This document shows, piece by piece, positions 9,219 through 18,165 of a stretch of 64,000 bases of DNA. The stretch is taken from assembly GCF_003024385.1 (NCBI RefSeq), contig NZ_PVZN01000006.1, forward strand, positions 124,001 through 188,000, given 5' to 3'. The translations under genes and the position numbers were made by a program. The notes beneath the pieces were generated by a model that was not told where the DNA came from, made no database searches, and saw only the letters and a program-made list of their open reading frames with translations. This stretch comes from Pseudomonas sp. BBP2017 (GTDB lineage Bacteria; Pseudomonadota; Gammaproteobacteria; Pseudomonadales; Pseudomonadaceae). The stretch's first letter is position 1, and each line of letters begins with the position of its first letter.

Positions 9219-10613
9219 TCAGGACCACAGCTGGAAAAACGCTCCCCAGTCCCCATTGCGTACTATGTACACCAGCAAACCGACTGCACCGCAGCTGAGC
9301 AGTACCTGAATAACGCCGCGTTTGAAGTGAAACAACGCTATGGCAGCGGCTATCGCAATCACCAGCGACGGCCAGTCCAGACCTGCTCCAAATCCATTGG
9401 GCCAGAGTACGTGGTAACCGAAAAACATCGCCAGGTTCAGGATCACTCCCACCACAGCAGCTGTAATGCCGATGAGTGGCGCGGTGAATTTCAGTTCGTT
9501 ATGGGTCGACTCGACCAAAGGCCCACCGACCAGAATGAACAGGAAGGAAGGCAAGAAGGTGAACCAGGTCACCAAGCTCGCCGCTACGGCCCCCGCTAGG
9601 AATGCCTGCTCGGGGCCAAAGACTTGCTGGACATAAGCACCGACGAAGCCAACGAACGCCACGACCATGATCAACGGACCCGGCGTGGTTTCACCTAGGG
9701 CCAGGCCATCGATCATTTGGGTTGGGGTCAGCCAGCCGTAGTGTCCCACCGCGCCCTGATAGACATAGGGCAGCACCGCATACGCACCACCAAATGTCAG
9801 TAACGCTGCCTTGGTAAAGAACCAACTCATTTGGGTGAGCGTACCGCTCCAGCCAAACATCGCGGTCAGGATGCCCATGGGTAACAACCAAAGCACGGCC
9901 CCTACCAGTATCAGCAGCATCAGCCGAGACCAACGAAATCGAGCATGGTCCGGCGTTGGGGTTTCATCATCGATCAGGGCCGCGCCGTAGGACTTCTTCG
10001 CAGCACCATGGCCACCGGTCCGGAATTTTTCCGGGGCAAGCCGACCACCCAGATAACCCAGCAATGCCGCGACCAAGACGATCATCGGGAAAGGCACGTT
10101 CAAGGCAAAGATCGCAACGAACGAAGCGGCGGCAATGGCCCACAGCCACCCGTTTTTGAGTGCTCTTGAACCGATCCGGTGAGCGGCATGGACCACAATG
10201 GCAGTCACAGCGGGCTTGATGCCATAGAACAGGCCAGCCACGATGGGTACCTCACCGAAGGCGATGTAGACCCATGAAAGTGCAATCAGAATGAAGAGTG
10301 AAGGGAGCACAAACAGCCCACCCGCAATCACTCCACCCCAGGTGCGATGCATCAGCCAGCCGAGATAGGTCGCCAACTGCTGCGCCTCTGGCCCAGGAAG
10401 CAACATGCAGTAATTCAATGCATGGAGAAAGCGCCGCTCTGAGATCCAGCGCCTACGTTCTACCAGCTCTTGGTGCATGATCGAGATCTGACCCGCAGGC
10501 CCGCCGAAGCTGATAAAGCCGAGCTTCAGCCAGAACCACAGTGCTTGAGCCAAGCTAATAGGTGCTGGTCGCGCCAGGTCAGGTGCATCCACCGGTTGGG
10601 TGTCTTTATTCAT
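9219..10613 (-). CDS. chrA: Chromate efflux transporter ChrA
   Basis: ChrA (CHR superfamily) expels chromate from the cytoplasm. The 464-residue product is of the two-domain long-chain type. The N-terminal CHR half carries FWLKLGFISFGGPAGQISIM and LNYCMLLPGPEAQQLATYLG, at about residues 26-85. The second half repeats the pattern with FFTKAALLTFGGAYAVLPY and GLALGETTPGPLIMVVAFVG. Around ten to twelve membrane segments are evident. Its start overlaps the end of chrB by 8 bases on the same strand, so the two form an operon. Confidence 0.94.
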   Translation of the reverse strand: MNKDTQPVDAPDLARPAPISLAQALWFWLKLGFISFGGPAGQISIMHQELVERRRWISERRFLHALNYCMLLPGPEAQQLATYLGWLMHRTWGGVIAGGLFVLPSLFILIALSWVYIAFGEVPIVAGLFYGIKPAVTAIVVHAAHRIGSRALKNGWLWAIAAASFVAIFALNVPFPMIVLVAALLGYLGGRLAPEKFRTGGHGAAKKSYGAALIDDETPTPDHARFRWSRLMLLILVGAVLWLLPMGILTAMFGWSGTLTQMSWFFTKAALLTFGGAYAVLPYVYQGAVGHYGWLTPTQMIDGLALGETTPGPLIMVVAFVGFVGAYVQQVFGPEQAFLAGAVAASLVTWFTFLPSFLFILVGGPLVESTHNELKFTAPLIGITAAVVGVILNLAMFFGYHVLWPNGFGAGLDWPSLVIAIAAAIALFHFKRGVIQVLLSCGAVGLLVYIVRNGDWGAFFQLWS

Positions 10614-11550
10614 CGATGGCGTCCTCCTGCACGAAGCCAGCTAGCAGCCCATCGAAGATGGCACCTGCTGCATTCAATAGCTGATCGTCATCGGTAATGG
10701 TCTCGCGAAGCCCTGCCAGTACTCGCTCGACTCCAGCCGCTTCAATAGGCTGTATTCCTCCGACATCCAGGTAATGGACAAGTGAGGCAAGGCGGTTGAG
10801 ACCTGGTACATCCAGCTCGAAGCTGTCTTTCAACGTTTCGAAAGTGACGCGATTGCCCGCATGACTGAAGGTCGCCTCATCAAAGTCGAAGCCGAGCGCA
10901 TCTGCTGGGCAATCGGACGGATGGTCTAACCATACTAACTGAGCTTGAGAATCAATGAAGCGCTTGATCAACCAGGCACTGGCCAACCGGTCTACCCAAG
11001 GACGCTTGCGCGTGGCCCAGATCCGCCCCTGGTACTCACCCACGCTCAGCAGCATGATCGATGAATCCTGGCCACTGGGTTCATCTGCCGATAGTGCTCG
11101 GCTGACTGCAACCTCCAGCGACTTCAGCGCTTCATCGATCTGCTGCTTTGGCTGCCCAGGGAAGTAGTCGATGCCTGCTAGTTGGGTATACGCCTTGCGC
11201 AGCTTTCGAATTTGCTTGGTCGTAGCCAGCGCGTTTTCCGCGTTGAGCTGCAGGCGGCACTCATCGATCTCAGTTCCCAGCCTTGTGTAATCGTCAGCTC
11301 TATCAAACAGCTCAGCGAAGCGTGCCCCGTTTGGGTCCACAACGGGCAGGAGCAGCGCCACCCCGTTAATTGCCAGGATGTCCCGCTCCACAGCGCTCAA
11401 CGCGGCATGGCATGAGTCTGTTTGAGGTAGTAGATAGACCCCGTCTCGCAGAACAGCGGCACCGGTAGCTTTTAATGCCCGCCATGCACGCATTCGCTCG
11501 GTGGCGTTAGCTGTCGGTAGACCGAGTACAAGAGCCAACCAGTTGTTCAT
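10606..11550 (-). CDS. chrB: Chromate resistance regulator ChrB
   Basis: ChrB accompanies chrA in many chromate operons and acts as a chromate-responsive regulator. The 314-residue product has an N-terminal part resembling PaaX-type regulators (MNNWLALVLGLPTANATERM, then WRALKATGAAVLRDGVYLLP) and the ChrB C-terminal domain beginning near residue 180 (WATRKRPWVDRLASAWLIKR, FDFDEATFSHAGNRVTFE). It is the first gene of the chrBA operon. A palindrome of operator type lies 18 bases upstream of its start. Confidence 0.9.
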   Translation of the reverse strand: MNNWLALVLGLPTANATERMRAWRALKATGAAVLRDGVYLLPQTDSCHAALSAVERDILAINGVALLLPVVDPNGARFAELFDRADDYTRLGTEIDECRLQLNAENALATTKQIRKLRKAYTQLAGIDYFPGQPKQQIDEALKSLEVAVSRALSADEPSGQDSSIMLLSVGEYQGRIWATRKRPWVDRLASAWLIKRFIDSQAQLVWLDHPSDCPADALGFDFDEATFSHAGNRVTFETLKDSFELDVPGLNRLASLVHYLDVGGIQPIEAAGVERVLAGLRETITDDDQLLNAAGAIFDGLLAGFVQEDAIDE

Positions 11551-11567
11551 GTAGAGCTCGATTTAAA

Positions 11568-11589
11568 TAATGTAGATATTTTTACATTA
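11568..11589. promoter_or_regulatory. Candidate ChrB operator
   Basis: TAATGTA-N8-TACATTA is a perfect 7-bp inverted repeat ending 18 bases from the chrB start on the minus strand. It lies in a locally AT-rich stretch that would also hold the promoter. Binding by ChrB is inferred from position. Confidence 0.55.
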
Positions 11590-11993
11590 CTCATGTGTGG
11601 GATGGTTGGAAATAACAATTTATCAACTGATCTGCAATCTGCTGTGGCACTCGTAAGGGTTCGGTTGCCTGGGTTCAGCAATAGATGAAAAGGAAGCTGG
11701 ACTAGCCCACTGCTGACCCGAAGCTCATGGCACAGCGTCAATTTTTGGCAGGAACTACCGACCGATCGGGCATACCTGGTTCAGCGGCAGCTTGTCAGTG
11801 GACAACTCAAAAAGAATGGGCACGTCTGCGCAGTCAACCTCTGTCACAACCAACGATGCCGAGCAGGGGCCGGCGGTGCTTGGCGTCAGCGACGTTGATC
11901 GGGGTTACCCGTACAGCCCGCAGCACTGTCACTGAGATCGAACAATTTTTGGTAAAGGCGCAGGCATAAGTGCCCGCACCTCTTGGTTGGTGA
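11590..11993. other. Intergenic stretch, no gene recognised
   Basis: This 404-base gap separates the chr and ars operons. A plus-strand frame from about 11700 to 11898 reads TDRAYLVQRQLVSGQLKKNG and then a Cys-containing segment ending RQRR, which has a protein-like look. I cannot assign a family or a start, and the neighbouring frames are broken. It may be a worn remnant at the junction of two resistance modules. Confidence 0.3.
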
Positions 11994-13226
11994 TCAGTTT
12001 GGCTGCTGTGGCGTGTCGTGGTGTCTGGGCAAGGCGATCGAGATGAGCGCTGCAGCCAGTACGAAAATACTGGATACCCACAAGCAGGCTTCCAGGCCAT
12101 AGCCTTGGAACACCCAGCCGGAAAGCAGCGTGCCGACCAGCCGCCCCAGAGCGTTGGACATGTAGTAGAAGCCCACGTCCAGCGATACCCCATCCTCCTT
12201 GGCATAGCTGACGATCAGGTAGCTGTGCAGCGATGAGTTCACTGCGAACAGCACACCAAACAGCATCAGCCCACCGAGCAGTACCACCTGAGCCGGCCAG
12301 CCGGCAGTCAGCCCCAGCGCAATCAGCGCAGGCAATCCGGCCAGCGTGATCGCCCAGGTGAAGGCTGCTCGACCGTCCGGCACATGGCCACGCTTCTTGC
12401 CGGTGATGTAGGGGGCAAATGACTGCACGATGCCGTAGCCGATGATCCAGACGGCAAGAAAGCCGCCGACCTGCCAGAAGTCCCAGGCAAATGTGCTGCT
12501 CAGGTACACCGGCAACGCTACGACGAACCACACGTCGCGGGCGCCGAAGAGAAACAGGCGTGCCGCCGAGAGGATGTTGATTGCCCGGCTCTTGGACAGT
12601 ATGTCGCGAAACTTCGGTTTAGCCTTGGCCTTGCCCAGGTCCTTTTTCAGCAGTAGCAAGCTACCGATCCAGATCAATGCCAGCACCGTTGCCATGGCCA
12701 GCACCGCCATGCTGAAGCCGAGCAATGCGAGCAGCGCACCGCCGAGGAAAAAGCCCGCGCCTTTGAGCGCGTTTTTCGAGCCCGTGAGGATGGCCACCCA
12801 CTTGTAGAGGGTGCCTTGCTGGCTGTCCGGTACCAAGAGCTTGATGGAGCTCTTGGCACTCATCTTGTTGAGGTCCTTGGCGATACCGGACAACGCTTGG
12901 GCTGCCATTACCCAGGCCACCGTCAGCCAGGCTGCCGGCACCGTGAGCATCAGCAAGGCCAGCACCTGCAGGCCCAGGCCGATGTTCATGGTGCGATTGA
13001 GCCCCAGGCGAGCGCCGAGGTAACCGCCCACCAAGTTGGTGATCACGCCGAAAATCTCGTAGAACAGGAACAGCGCTGCGATCTGCAGCGGCGTGTAGCC
13101 CAGCGTATGGAAGTGCAATACCACCAACATGCGCAATGCGCCGTCGGTGAGGGTGAAGGCCCAGTAATTGCCGGTAACCAGCAGGTACTGACGCACTTCC
13201 GCGAACAGAGCTGACAACGCCTTCAT
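11994..13226 (-). CDS. arsJ: Organoarsenical (1-arseno-3-phosphoglycerate) efflux MFS protein ArsJ
   Basis: ArsJ exports 1-arseno-3-phosphoglycerate, which is made from arsenate by an ars-encoded GAPDH and breaks down outside to arsenate. The 410-residue product is an MFS-type membrane protein with about eleven hydrophobic helices. Its opening VRQYLLVTGNYWAFTLTDGA and the segment LSGIAKDLNKMSAKSSIKLL near residue 113 are characteristic of ArsJ. It is the last gene of the minus-strand ars operon, 9 bases after the GAPDH gene, which is the expected partner. Confidence 0.92.
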   Translation of the reverse strand: MKALSALFAEVRQYLLVTGNYWAFTLTDGALRMLVVLHFHTLGYTPLQIAALFLFYEIFGVITNLVGGYLGARLGLNRTMNIGLGLQVLALLMLTVPAAWLTVAWVMAAQALSGIAKDLNKMSAKSSIKLLVPDSQQGTLYKWVAILTGSKNALKGAGFFLGGALLALLGFSMAVLAMATVLALIWIGSLLLLKKDLGKAKAKPKFRDILSKSRAINILSAARLFLFGARDVWFVVALPVYLSSTFAWDFWQVGGFLAVWIIGYGIVQSFAPYITGKKRGHVPDGRAAFTWAITLAGLPALIALGLTAGWPAQVVLLGGLMLFGVLFAVNSSLHSYLIVSYAKEDGVSLDVGFYYMSNALGRLVGTLLSGWVFQGYGLEACLWVSSIFVLAAALISIALPRHHDTPQQPN

Positions 13227-13235
13227 GATCGCCGT

Positions 13236-14240
13236 TTACTCCACCGCGCCGACCAGTCGGGCCAGCTCCGCTGCACGATTGGCGTAGCCCCACTCGTTGT
13301 CGTACCAAGCGTAGATCTTCACCTGGGTTCCGTTGACCACCAGGGTCGACAGCGCATCGATGATCGAGGACCGCGGATCGGTGCGGTAGTCGATGGACAC
13401 TAGCGGGCGCTCTTCATAGCCCAGGATGTTCTTCAACGGGCCATCGGCAGCCGCCTTCAGCAGCGCGTTGACCTCTTCAGCCGTGGTCGCGTGTTCTACT
13501 TCGAACACGCAATCGGTCAGCGAGGCGTTGGCCAGCGGTACCCGCACCGCGTGACCATTGAGCTTGCCGCGCAACTCGGGGAAGATCTCGGCGATTGCCG
13601 TGGCCGAACCGGTAGTGGTCGGGATCAGGCTCATGCCCGAGGCCCGGGCGCGGCGCAGGTCCTTGTGCGGTGTATCGAGGATGCTCTGGGTATTGGTCAG
13701 GTCGTGGATGGTGGTGATCGAGCCGTGGCGGATGCCCAGGTTCTCGTGAATCACCTTCACCACCGGAGCCAGGCAGTTGGTGGTGCAGGAGGCGGCGGTG
13801 ACGATGCGGTGCTGGGCCGGGTCGAACAGGTGCTGGTTGACGCCCATGACTACGTTCAGCGCACCCTTTTCCTTCACCGGAGCACAGACCACCACGCGCT
13901 TCACGCCTTGATCCAGGTAGGCCTGGAGCAAGGCCACCGTTTTCATCTTGCCGCTGGCCTCGATGACCAGGTCGCAACCCGACCAGTCGGTGTCGGCGAT
14001 GCTCTTGTTGGCGGTCACCTTGATGCGCTTGCCATCGATCACCACCGAGTCGCCTTCTGCACCTGCTTCACGGTGCCAGCGTCCGTGGACCGAGTCAAAG
14101 TTGATCAGGTGGGCGTGGGTTTCGGCATCGCCGGCCGGGTCATTGATCTGCACGAATTCGAATTCTGGCCAATCCCAGGACGCGCGCAGCGCCAAGCGAC
14201 CGATACGTCCAAACCCGTTGATGCCTACTTTGATTGCCAT
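13236..14240 (-). CDS. Arsenic-operon glyceraldehyde-3-phosphate dehydrogenase
   Basis: This GAPDH uses arsenate in place of phosphate to form 1-arseno-3-phosphoglycerate, the substrate of ArsJ. The 334-residue product has the NAD-binding start [16 protein letters not shown], the catalytic Cys in [20 protein letters not shown] near residue 150, and a C-terminal [11 protein letters not shown]. Length is typical for GAPDH. Its place between arsH and arsJ, 9 bases from arsJ, marks it as the detoxification enzyme rather than the glycolytic copy. Confidence 0.93.
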   Translation of the reverse strand: MAIKVGINGFGRIGRLALRASWDWPEFEFVQINDPAGDAETHAHLINFDSVHGRWHREAGAEGDSVVIDGKRIKVTANKSIADTDWSGCDLVIEASGKMKTVALLQAYLDQGVKRVVVCAPVKEKGALNVVMGVNQHLFDPAQHRIVTAASCTTNCLAPVVKVIHENLGIRHGSITTIHDLTNTQSILDTPHKDLRRARASGMSLIPTTTGSATAIAEIFPELRGKLNGHAVRVPLANASLTDCVFEVEHATTAEEVNALLKAAADGPLKNILGYEERPLVSIDYRTDPRSSIIDALSTLVVNGTQVKIYAWYDNEWGYANRAAELARLVGAVE

Positions 14241-14305
14241 GTTGTTGTTCTCGAGTTGCGGTTAGCGAGGGGTCAGAGGGGGTGGTGAGCGGATTGATGT
14301 AAGTC

Positions 14306-15022
14306 TCAGATGGATCTTTGATTGACACGCTTCGACAGTTCTTCAGCCGACTCTTTACGTTCGGAGTAGCGGTCGACCATGTAGTCGGCGCGATCACGAA
14401 GAAGCAGGGTGAACTTCACCAGTTCCTCCATCACGTCGACGACACGGTCGTAGTACGCAGAGGGCTTCATGCGGCCCGACTCGTCGAACTCCAGATAGGC
14501 TTTCGGTACTGACGACTGGTTAGGGATGGTGAACATGCGCATCCAGCGGCCGAGTACACGCAGTTGGTTAACCACATTGAACGACTGCGAGCCGCCGCAG
14601 ACCTGCATCACCGCGAGGGTTTTGCCCTGTGTAGGACGCACTGCGCCCATGCTCAGCGGAATCCAGTCGATCTGCGACTTGAACACGCCGGTCATAGCGC
14701 CGTGGCGTTCTGGCGAACACCAGACCATGCCTTCCGACCAGAGCACCAGATCACGCAGTTCTTTAACCATGGGGTGGTCATCGGGCACGTCATCCGGCAG
14801 TGGCAGGCCGGACGGATTGAAGATTCGCGTCTCGGCACCGAAGTGCTCCAGTAGACGTGCCGCTTCCTCGGTCAGAAGGCGGCTGAAGGAGCGTTCGCGG
14901 GTCGATCCATACAAGAGCAGGATGCGAGGCTTGTGGGTGGATTGCTGTTCGATCGCCAATTTGTCTGAAGACGGCAGATCGATCAGTTCACTGTCGATGT
15001 TGGGAATATGGTGTTCAGTCAT
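14306..15022 (-). CDS. arsH: NADPH-dependent FMN protein ArsH
   Basis: ArsH is a flavodoxin-like FMN oxidoreductase that oxidises trivalent methylated arsenicals to less toxic pentavalent forms. The 238-residue product has the FMN phosphate loop [20 protein letters not shown] at about residues 32-51 and the [20 protein letters not shown] segment near 97. The ATG at 15022 has an AGGAG element 7 bases upstream; a longer reading to 15094 would run into acr3. It lies 4 bases after the acr3 stop and 65 bases before the GAPDH gene, all in one operon. Confidence 0.94.
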   Translation of the reverse strand: MTEHHIPNIDSELIDLPSSDKLAIEQQSTHKPRILLLYGSTRERSFSRLLTEEAARLLEHFGAETRIFNPSGLPLPDDVPDDHPMVKELRDLVLWSEGMVWCSPERHGAMTGVFKSQIDWIPLSMGAVRPTQGKTLAVMQVCGGSQSFNVVNQLRVLGRWMRMFTIPNQSSVPKAYLEFDESGRMKPSAYYDRVVDVMEELVKFTLLLRDRADYMVDRYSERKESAEELSKRVNQRSI

Positions 15023-15026
15023 GATT

Positions 15027-16088
15027 TCACTCCTGGGACAAGGCACCAGATGGCTGATCGAACCAGCGACGCTTGAGCCACAAGGCAACGCCAACCAGCG
15101 AGATCAATACAGGTACTTCCACCAGCGGCCCAATGACGGTGGCAAAGGCTACTGGCGAGGCAAGGCCGAAGGTGGCAATGGCCACGGCAATGGCTAGTTC
15201 GAAGTTGTTACTCGCAGCGGTGAAGGCCAGCGCGGTGGTACGTGGGTAATCGGCCTCCAGCAGCTTGCCCATCCAGAAGCTGATGAAGAACATCACCACG
15301 AAGTAGATGGTCAGCGGGATGGCGATGCGCAGCACATCCACAGGCAGTTGCAGCACCATGTCGCCTTTCAGGCTGAACATGGCGACGATGGTCAGCAGTA
15401 ACGCCACGAGCGTCAGCGGGCTGATCTTCGGAATGAAGCGCTCCTCGTACCAAGCGGAGCCTTTACGGCTGATCAGGATCTTGCGGGTCAGGAAGCCAGC
15501 CAGGAATGGGATACCCAGATAGATCAGTACCGATTGGGCAATTTCGAGAAAGCTGGTTTCGATGACGCTACCTTCCAGGCCGAACAGCGGAGGCAGAAGG
15601 CCCAGGAATATCCAGGCATACACGCTGAAGAACAGGATCTGGAAAATGCTGTTGAAGGCGACCAAGCCCGCCACGTACTGGTTGTTGCCGCCCGCGATCT
15701 GGTTCCACACCAGCACCATGGCAATGCAACGTGCCAAGCCGATGAGGATCAGGCCGGTCATGTACTCAGGCTTGTCGGAGAGGAATACGACAGCCAGCCA
15801 GAACATCAGCACCGGGCCAATCACCCAGTTCTGAATCAGCGACAGGGTGAGGATGCGCTTGTCCTTGAAGACTTGTGGCAATTCCTCGTATTTCACCTTC
15901 GCCAATGGCGGGTACATCATGACGATCAGCCCAATGGCGATGGGAATGTTCGTTGTGCCCACCGACAGACTGTTCAGCCACGCCGGCAAACCCTGGAAGA
16001 GACTGCCCAGACCTATGCCAAGCCCCATGGCCAGAAAGATCCAGACCGTCAGGTAGCGATCGAGGAATGAAAGGCGGCTCTTGCTCAT
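15027..16088 (-). CDS. acr3: Arsenite efflux transporter Acr3
   Basis: Acr3 is a membrane antiporter of the BART superfamily that exports As(OH)3. The 353-residue product has about ten hydrophobic helices. It contains the conserved Cys in [20 protein letters not shown] (fourth helix) and the Glu in [20 protein letters not shown] (ninth helix), both known to be needed for transport in Acr3. Length matches the bacterial Acr3 group. It is the second gene of the operon, 54 bases after arsR. Confidence 0.95.
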   Translation of the reverse strand: MSKSRLSFLDRYLTVWIFLAMGLGIGLGSLFQGLPAWLNSLSVGTTNIPIAIGLIVMMYPPLAKVKYEELPQVFKDKRILTLSLIQNWVIGPVLMFWLAVVFLSDKPEYMTGLILIGLARCIAMVLVWNQIAGGNNQYVAGLVAFNSIFQILFFSVYAWIFLGLLPPLFGLEGSVIETSFLEIAQSVLIYLGIPFLAGFLTRKILISRKGSAWYEERFIPKISPLTLVALLLTIVAMFSLKGDMVLQLPVDVLRIAIPLTIYFVVMFFISFWMGKLLEADYPRTTALAFTAASNNFELAIAVAIATFGLASPVAFATVIGPLVEVPVLISLVGVALWLKRRWFDQPSGALSQE

Positions 16089-16142
16089 GGTGGATCTCCC
16101 TAAACGTCAGAACGTTCCTATATCGGTTTTTCTCGACAGTGA

Positions 16143-16499
16143 TCAGCAGCAGGTAGCGACGCGTTGTGGGCGGTCACCCATGGTGTCCAGTTGTTTGGCA
16201 CTGCTACTCAGCCACTCGCGATTGGCCTCCAGCGTCGTTATCAGAATCTCGCGTACCCAGGCGGGCAGCTCTGGATGCAGACGGTAGTAGACCCATTGGC
16301 CCTGCCGGCGGTCTTCCAGCAGGCCGCACGTGCGCAGTTGCGCCAGGTGGCGGGAAACCTTGGGCTGGCTTTCTTCCAGGGCACAGATCAGTTCACAGAC
16401 GCACAGCTCTTCCTCGCGAGCGATCAGCAGCATCATCCGAATGCGGTTCTCGTCGGCGAGGCATTTGAAAACCTTGGTAGGTGTCAGCGAGTCAGTCAT
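16143..16499 (-). CDS. arsR: Arsenic-responsive repressor ArsR (first copy)
   Basis: ArsR is a small winged-helix repressor released by As(III). The 118-residue product carries ELCVCEL at residues 31-37, the classical metal site of the E. coli-type ArsR. A DNA-recognition helix follows (SQPKVSRHLAQLRTCGLLED). It ends in CC, giving an extra vicinal cysteine pair. It heads the minus-strand operon arsR-acr3-arsH-gapdh-arsJ and is divergent from the second arsR. Confidence 0.94.
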   Translation of the reverse strand: MTDSLTPTKVFKCLADENRIRMMLLIAREEELCVCELICALEESQPKVSRHLAQLRTCGLLEDRRQGQWVYYRLHPELPAWVREILITTLEANREWLSSSAKQLDTMGDRPQRVATCC

Positions 16500-16603
16500 G
16501 GCGGTTCTCAGTGTTTGGTTTTCACGGGGGCGAACAGCTTGATGCGCTCATGGACCTCGTGGTTGTCATCACTAGATGTTCTGTATATATGTGTTTTTTC
16601 GAA

Positions 16604-16621
16604 TATACGCTTTTCCGTATG
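16604..16621. promoter_or_regulatory. Operator-like repeat O1 between the two arsR genes
   Basis: TATACG-N6-CGTATG is an inverted repeat (5 of 6 pairs) in the divergent arsR/arsR2 region. Its 6-6-6 geometry equals that of O2 (16654-16671) and O3 (17046-17063). It could be read by ArsR2 and also affect the ars operon promoter. Confidence 0.5.
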
Positions 16622-16647
16622 TATGGCAACCCATGATGAAGGGTGGC

Positions 16648-16677
16648 TTTACATGTGCATATTCGTGCACATATATT
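16648..16677 (+). promoter_or_regulatory. Promoter and operator O2 of arsR2
   Basis: TTTACA (16648-16653) and TATATT (16672-16677) form a sigma70-like promoter with an 18-base spacer. The spacer is almost filled by ATGTGCA-N6-TGCACAT (16653-16672), a perfect 7-bp inverted repeat, so a bound repressor would block RNA polymerase. The expected transcription start falls at or next to the ATG at 16684. No Shine-Dalgarno sequence is seen, so the mRNA is probably leaderless. Confidence 0.6.
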
Positions 16678-16683
16678 GTCCCT

Positions 16684-17022
16684 ATGACTACTACCGAAAA
16701 TCTCCGCGCCCAAGCCATCGATGCTGCTATTGAGTCGCTGGATGAAGCCTTCTTCAAAGCTCTCTGCGAACCCTCCAGGGTCGCGGTTTTCAAGCGCGTG
16801 CTTCTGCTGGGCCGGGCGGATGTCGGTGAGATCGCCAAAGAGCTGCCGCAGGAGCGTTCTGTTATCTCAAGGCACCTGCAGGTGCTGCATGACGCCCAAA
16901 TCGTGAAGGCCACCAGGGTGGGCCGGCAGGTTTTCTACGAAGTGAATGGCGGGGCGATCGTCGAGCGTCTTGAGGGTCTCCTCCAGCGAACCAAGGGTCT
17001 GGTTTCGCTGTGCTGTCCGTAG
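16684..17022 (+). CDS. ArsR-family repressor (second copy) with C-terminal Cys pair
   Basis: This 112-residue winged-helix protein belongs to the ArsR family but lacks the ELCVCEL site. The core is EAFFKALCEPSRVAVFKRVL at about residues 20-39, with the recognition region PQERSVISRHLQVLHDAQIV. It ends LVSLCCP. Vicinal C-terminal cysteines bind trivalent arsenicals in some ArsR proteins, including ones I recall as selective for methylarsenite. The frame is open up to 16576, but that upstream part covers the promoter and operators, so ATG 16684 is preferred. arsO follows 42 bases later with a further operator copy between them. Confidence 0.85.
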   Translation: MTTTENLRAQAIDAAIESLDEAFFKALCEPSRVAVFKRVLLLGRADVGEIAKELPQERSVISRHLQVLHDAQIVKATRVGRQVFYEVNGGAIVERLEGLLQRTKGLVSLCCP

Positions 17023-17045
17023 CGAGGCCTTTTTTTGTCTTTATG

Positions 17046-17063
17046 TATGCATGAGTGCGCATA
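17046..17063. promoter_or_regulatory. Operator-like repeat O3 upstream of arsO
   Basis: TATGCA-N6-CGCATA (5 of 6 pairs) lies directly before the arsO start at 17065 and repeats the layout of O1 and O2. No good -10 element was found between it and the gene, so it may tune read-through from the arsR2 promoter. Confidence 0.5.
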
Positions 17064-17064
17064 T

Positions 17065-18156
17065 ATGAATGAATCGAATCGTACTTTGGATGTGATTGTC
17101 ATCGGCGGTGGCCAAGCAGGTTTGGCGCTTGGCTGGCACTTGCAGCAACACGGCTTGGACTTCCTCATCGTCGATGAGCAGGCACGCCCCGGTGGCAACT
17201 GGCGTAACTACTACGACAGCCTGCAGTTGTTTTCGCCGGCAGAATACTCAGCACTGCCAGGGCTGACGTTTCCTGGTGACGCCAAGAGCTATCCGCTACG
17301 GGACGAAGTGGTGAAGTACCTGGAGACGTACGCTGTCGAGTTTCGACTGCCGTTTCAGGGGGAAACCCGAGTGGTGGACGTTGCGCTGAAGGGAAAGCTA
17401 TTTGAGGTTCGCTGCGACACCGGAGCGACCTTCACCACGCATGCGCTGGTGGTGGCATCGGGTGGATTTAGCCGTCCATTCACGCCCAGCATTCCAGGGC
17501 TGGAGAGCTTTTCCGGGACTTGTTTGCATAGCTCGGCATATCGAACGCCAGAGCCCTTTGCCGGGCAAAGTGTCGTGGTAGTAGGTGCCGCGAACTCGGC
17601 TGTGCAAATTGCCTATGAGCTTGCAGGTTTCGCTGAGGTGTTGCTGGCAACCCGCGGGAAGATCCGCTTCTTCCCTCAGCGAATCCTCGGGCTCGATTTT
17701 CACGCCTGGCTGAAACTCACTCGGTTGGAGCACACGCGATGGTTGAGTGACCAGAGCACACCCGTGCTGGACAGCGGCAAATACCGACATGCTCTCAATA
17801 CCGGTCGATTCCAGCGCAGGGCCATGTTCAAGCAGGTGCAGCCAGATGGTGTAGTTTGGTTGGACGGAAGCACAACCCAGATCGATGCGCTGATCTTTGC
17901 GACGGGGTTCCAGCCAAACCTCGACTTTCTGACTGCCCTCCCGATCACAGACCAGGGTGGGCGTATGCTGCAACGCAACGGTGTGGCAAGCCAGGTGCCT
18001 GGCTTGTACTTCGTGGGCTTGCCCAGGCAACGCAACTTCGCCTCGGCAACGCTCAGGGGCGTGGGCGCTGACGCCGGTTACCTGATGCCTCGACTGCTTC
18101 GTCACCTGGGCAAGGATTGCCCGTCTCACCTGTCAGCTTCGCCCCGCCAGGACTGA
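17065..18156 (+). CDS. arsO: Flavin-dependent monooxygenase, ArsO-like
   Basis: This is an FAD/NADPH-dependent oxidoreductase of the flavin-containing monooxygenase type, in the class named ArsO when found in arsenic clusters; its true substrate is not settled. The 363-residue product has the FAD motif VIVIGGGQAGLALGWHLQQH at residues 10-29, the ARPGGNWRNYYDSLQLFSP segment, the NADPH motif VVVVGAANSAVQIAYEL near residue 172 and LIFATGFQPN near 278. In-frame starts at TTG 17035 and ATG 17047 are possible but would cover operator O3. It is most likely co-transcribed with the second arsR. Confidence 0.8.
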   Translation: MNESNRTLDVIVIGGGQAGLALGWHLQQHGLDFLIVDEQARPGGNWRNYYDSLQLFSPAEYSALPGLTFPGDAKSYPLRDEVVKYLETYAVEFRLPFQGETRVVDVALKGKLFEVRCDTGATFTTHALVVASGGFSRPFTPSIPGLESFSGTCLHSSAYRTPEPFAGQSVVVVGAANSAVQIAYELAGFAEVLLATRGKIRFFPQRILGLDFHAWLKLTRLEHTRWLSDQSTPVLDSGKYRHALNTGRFQRRAMFKQVQPDGVVWLDGSTTQIDALIFATGFQPNLDFLTALPITDQGGRMLQRNGVASQVPGLYFVGLPRQRNFASATLRGVGADAGYLMPRLLRHLGKDCPSHLSASPRQD

Positions 18157-18165
18157 CCTCTGGCA

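Noticed and set aside
11700..11898. Short plus-strand frame between chrB and arsJ
   Set aside because: It has no recognisable start or family and is interrupted in neighbouring frames, so it is not called as a gene.
16508..16575. Possible 3' gene remnant before arsR on the minus strand (DNHEVHERIKLFAPVKTKH then stop)
   Set aside because: It looks protein-like and ends just before arsR, but it is too short to assign and may simply be the arsR leader.
16583..16608. GTATAT-N14-ATATAC as operator of the first arsR
   Set aside because: The repeat is real but weak and AT-rich, and it overlaps O1. I could not separate it from promoter composition.
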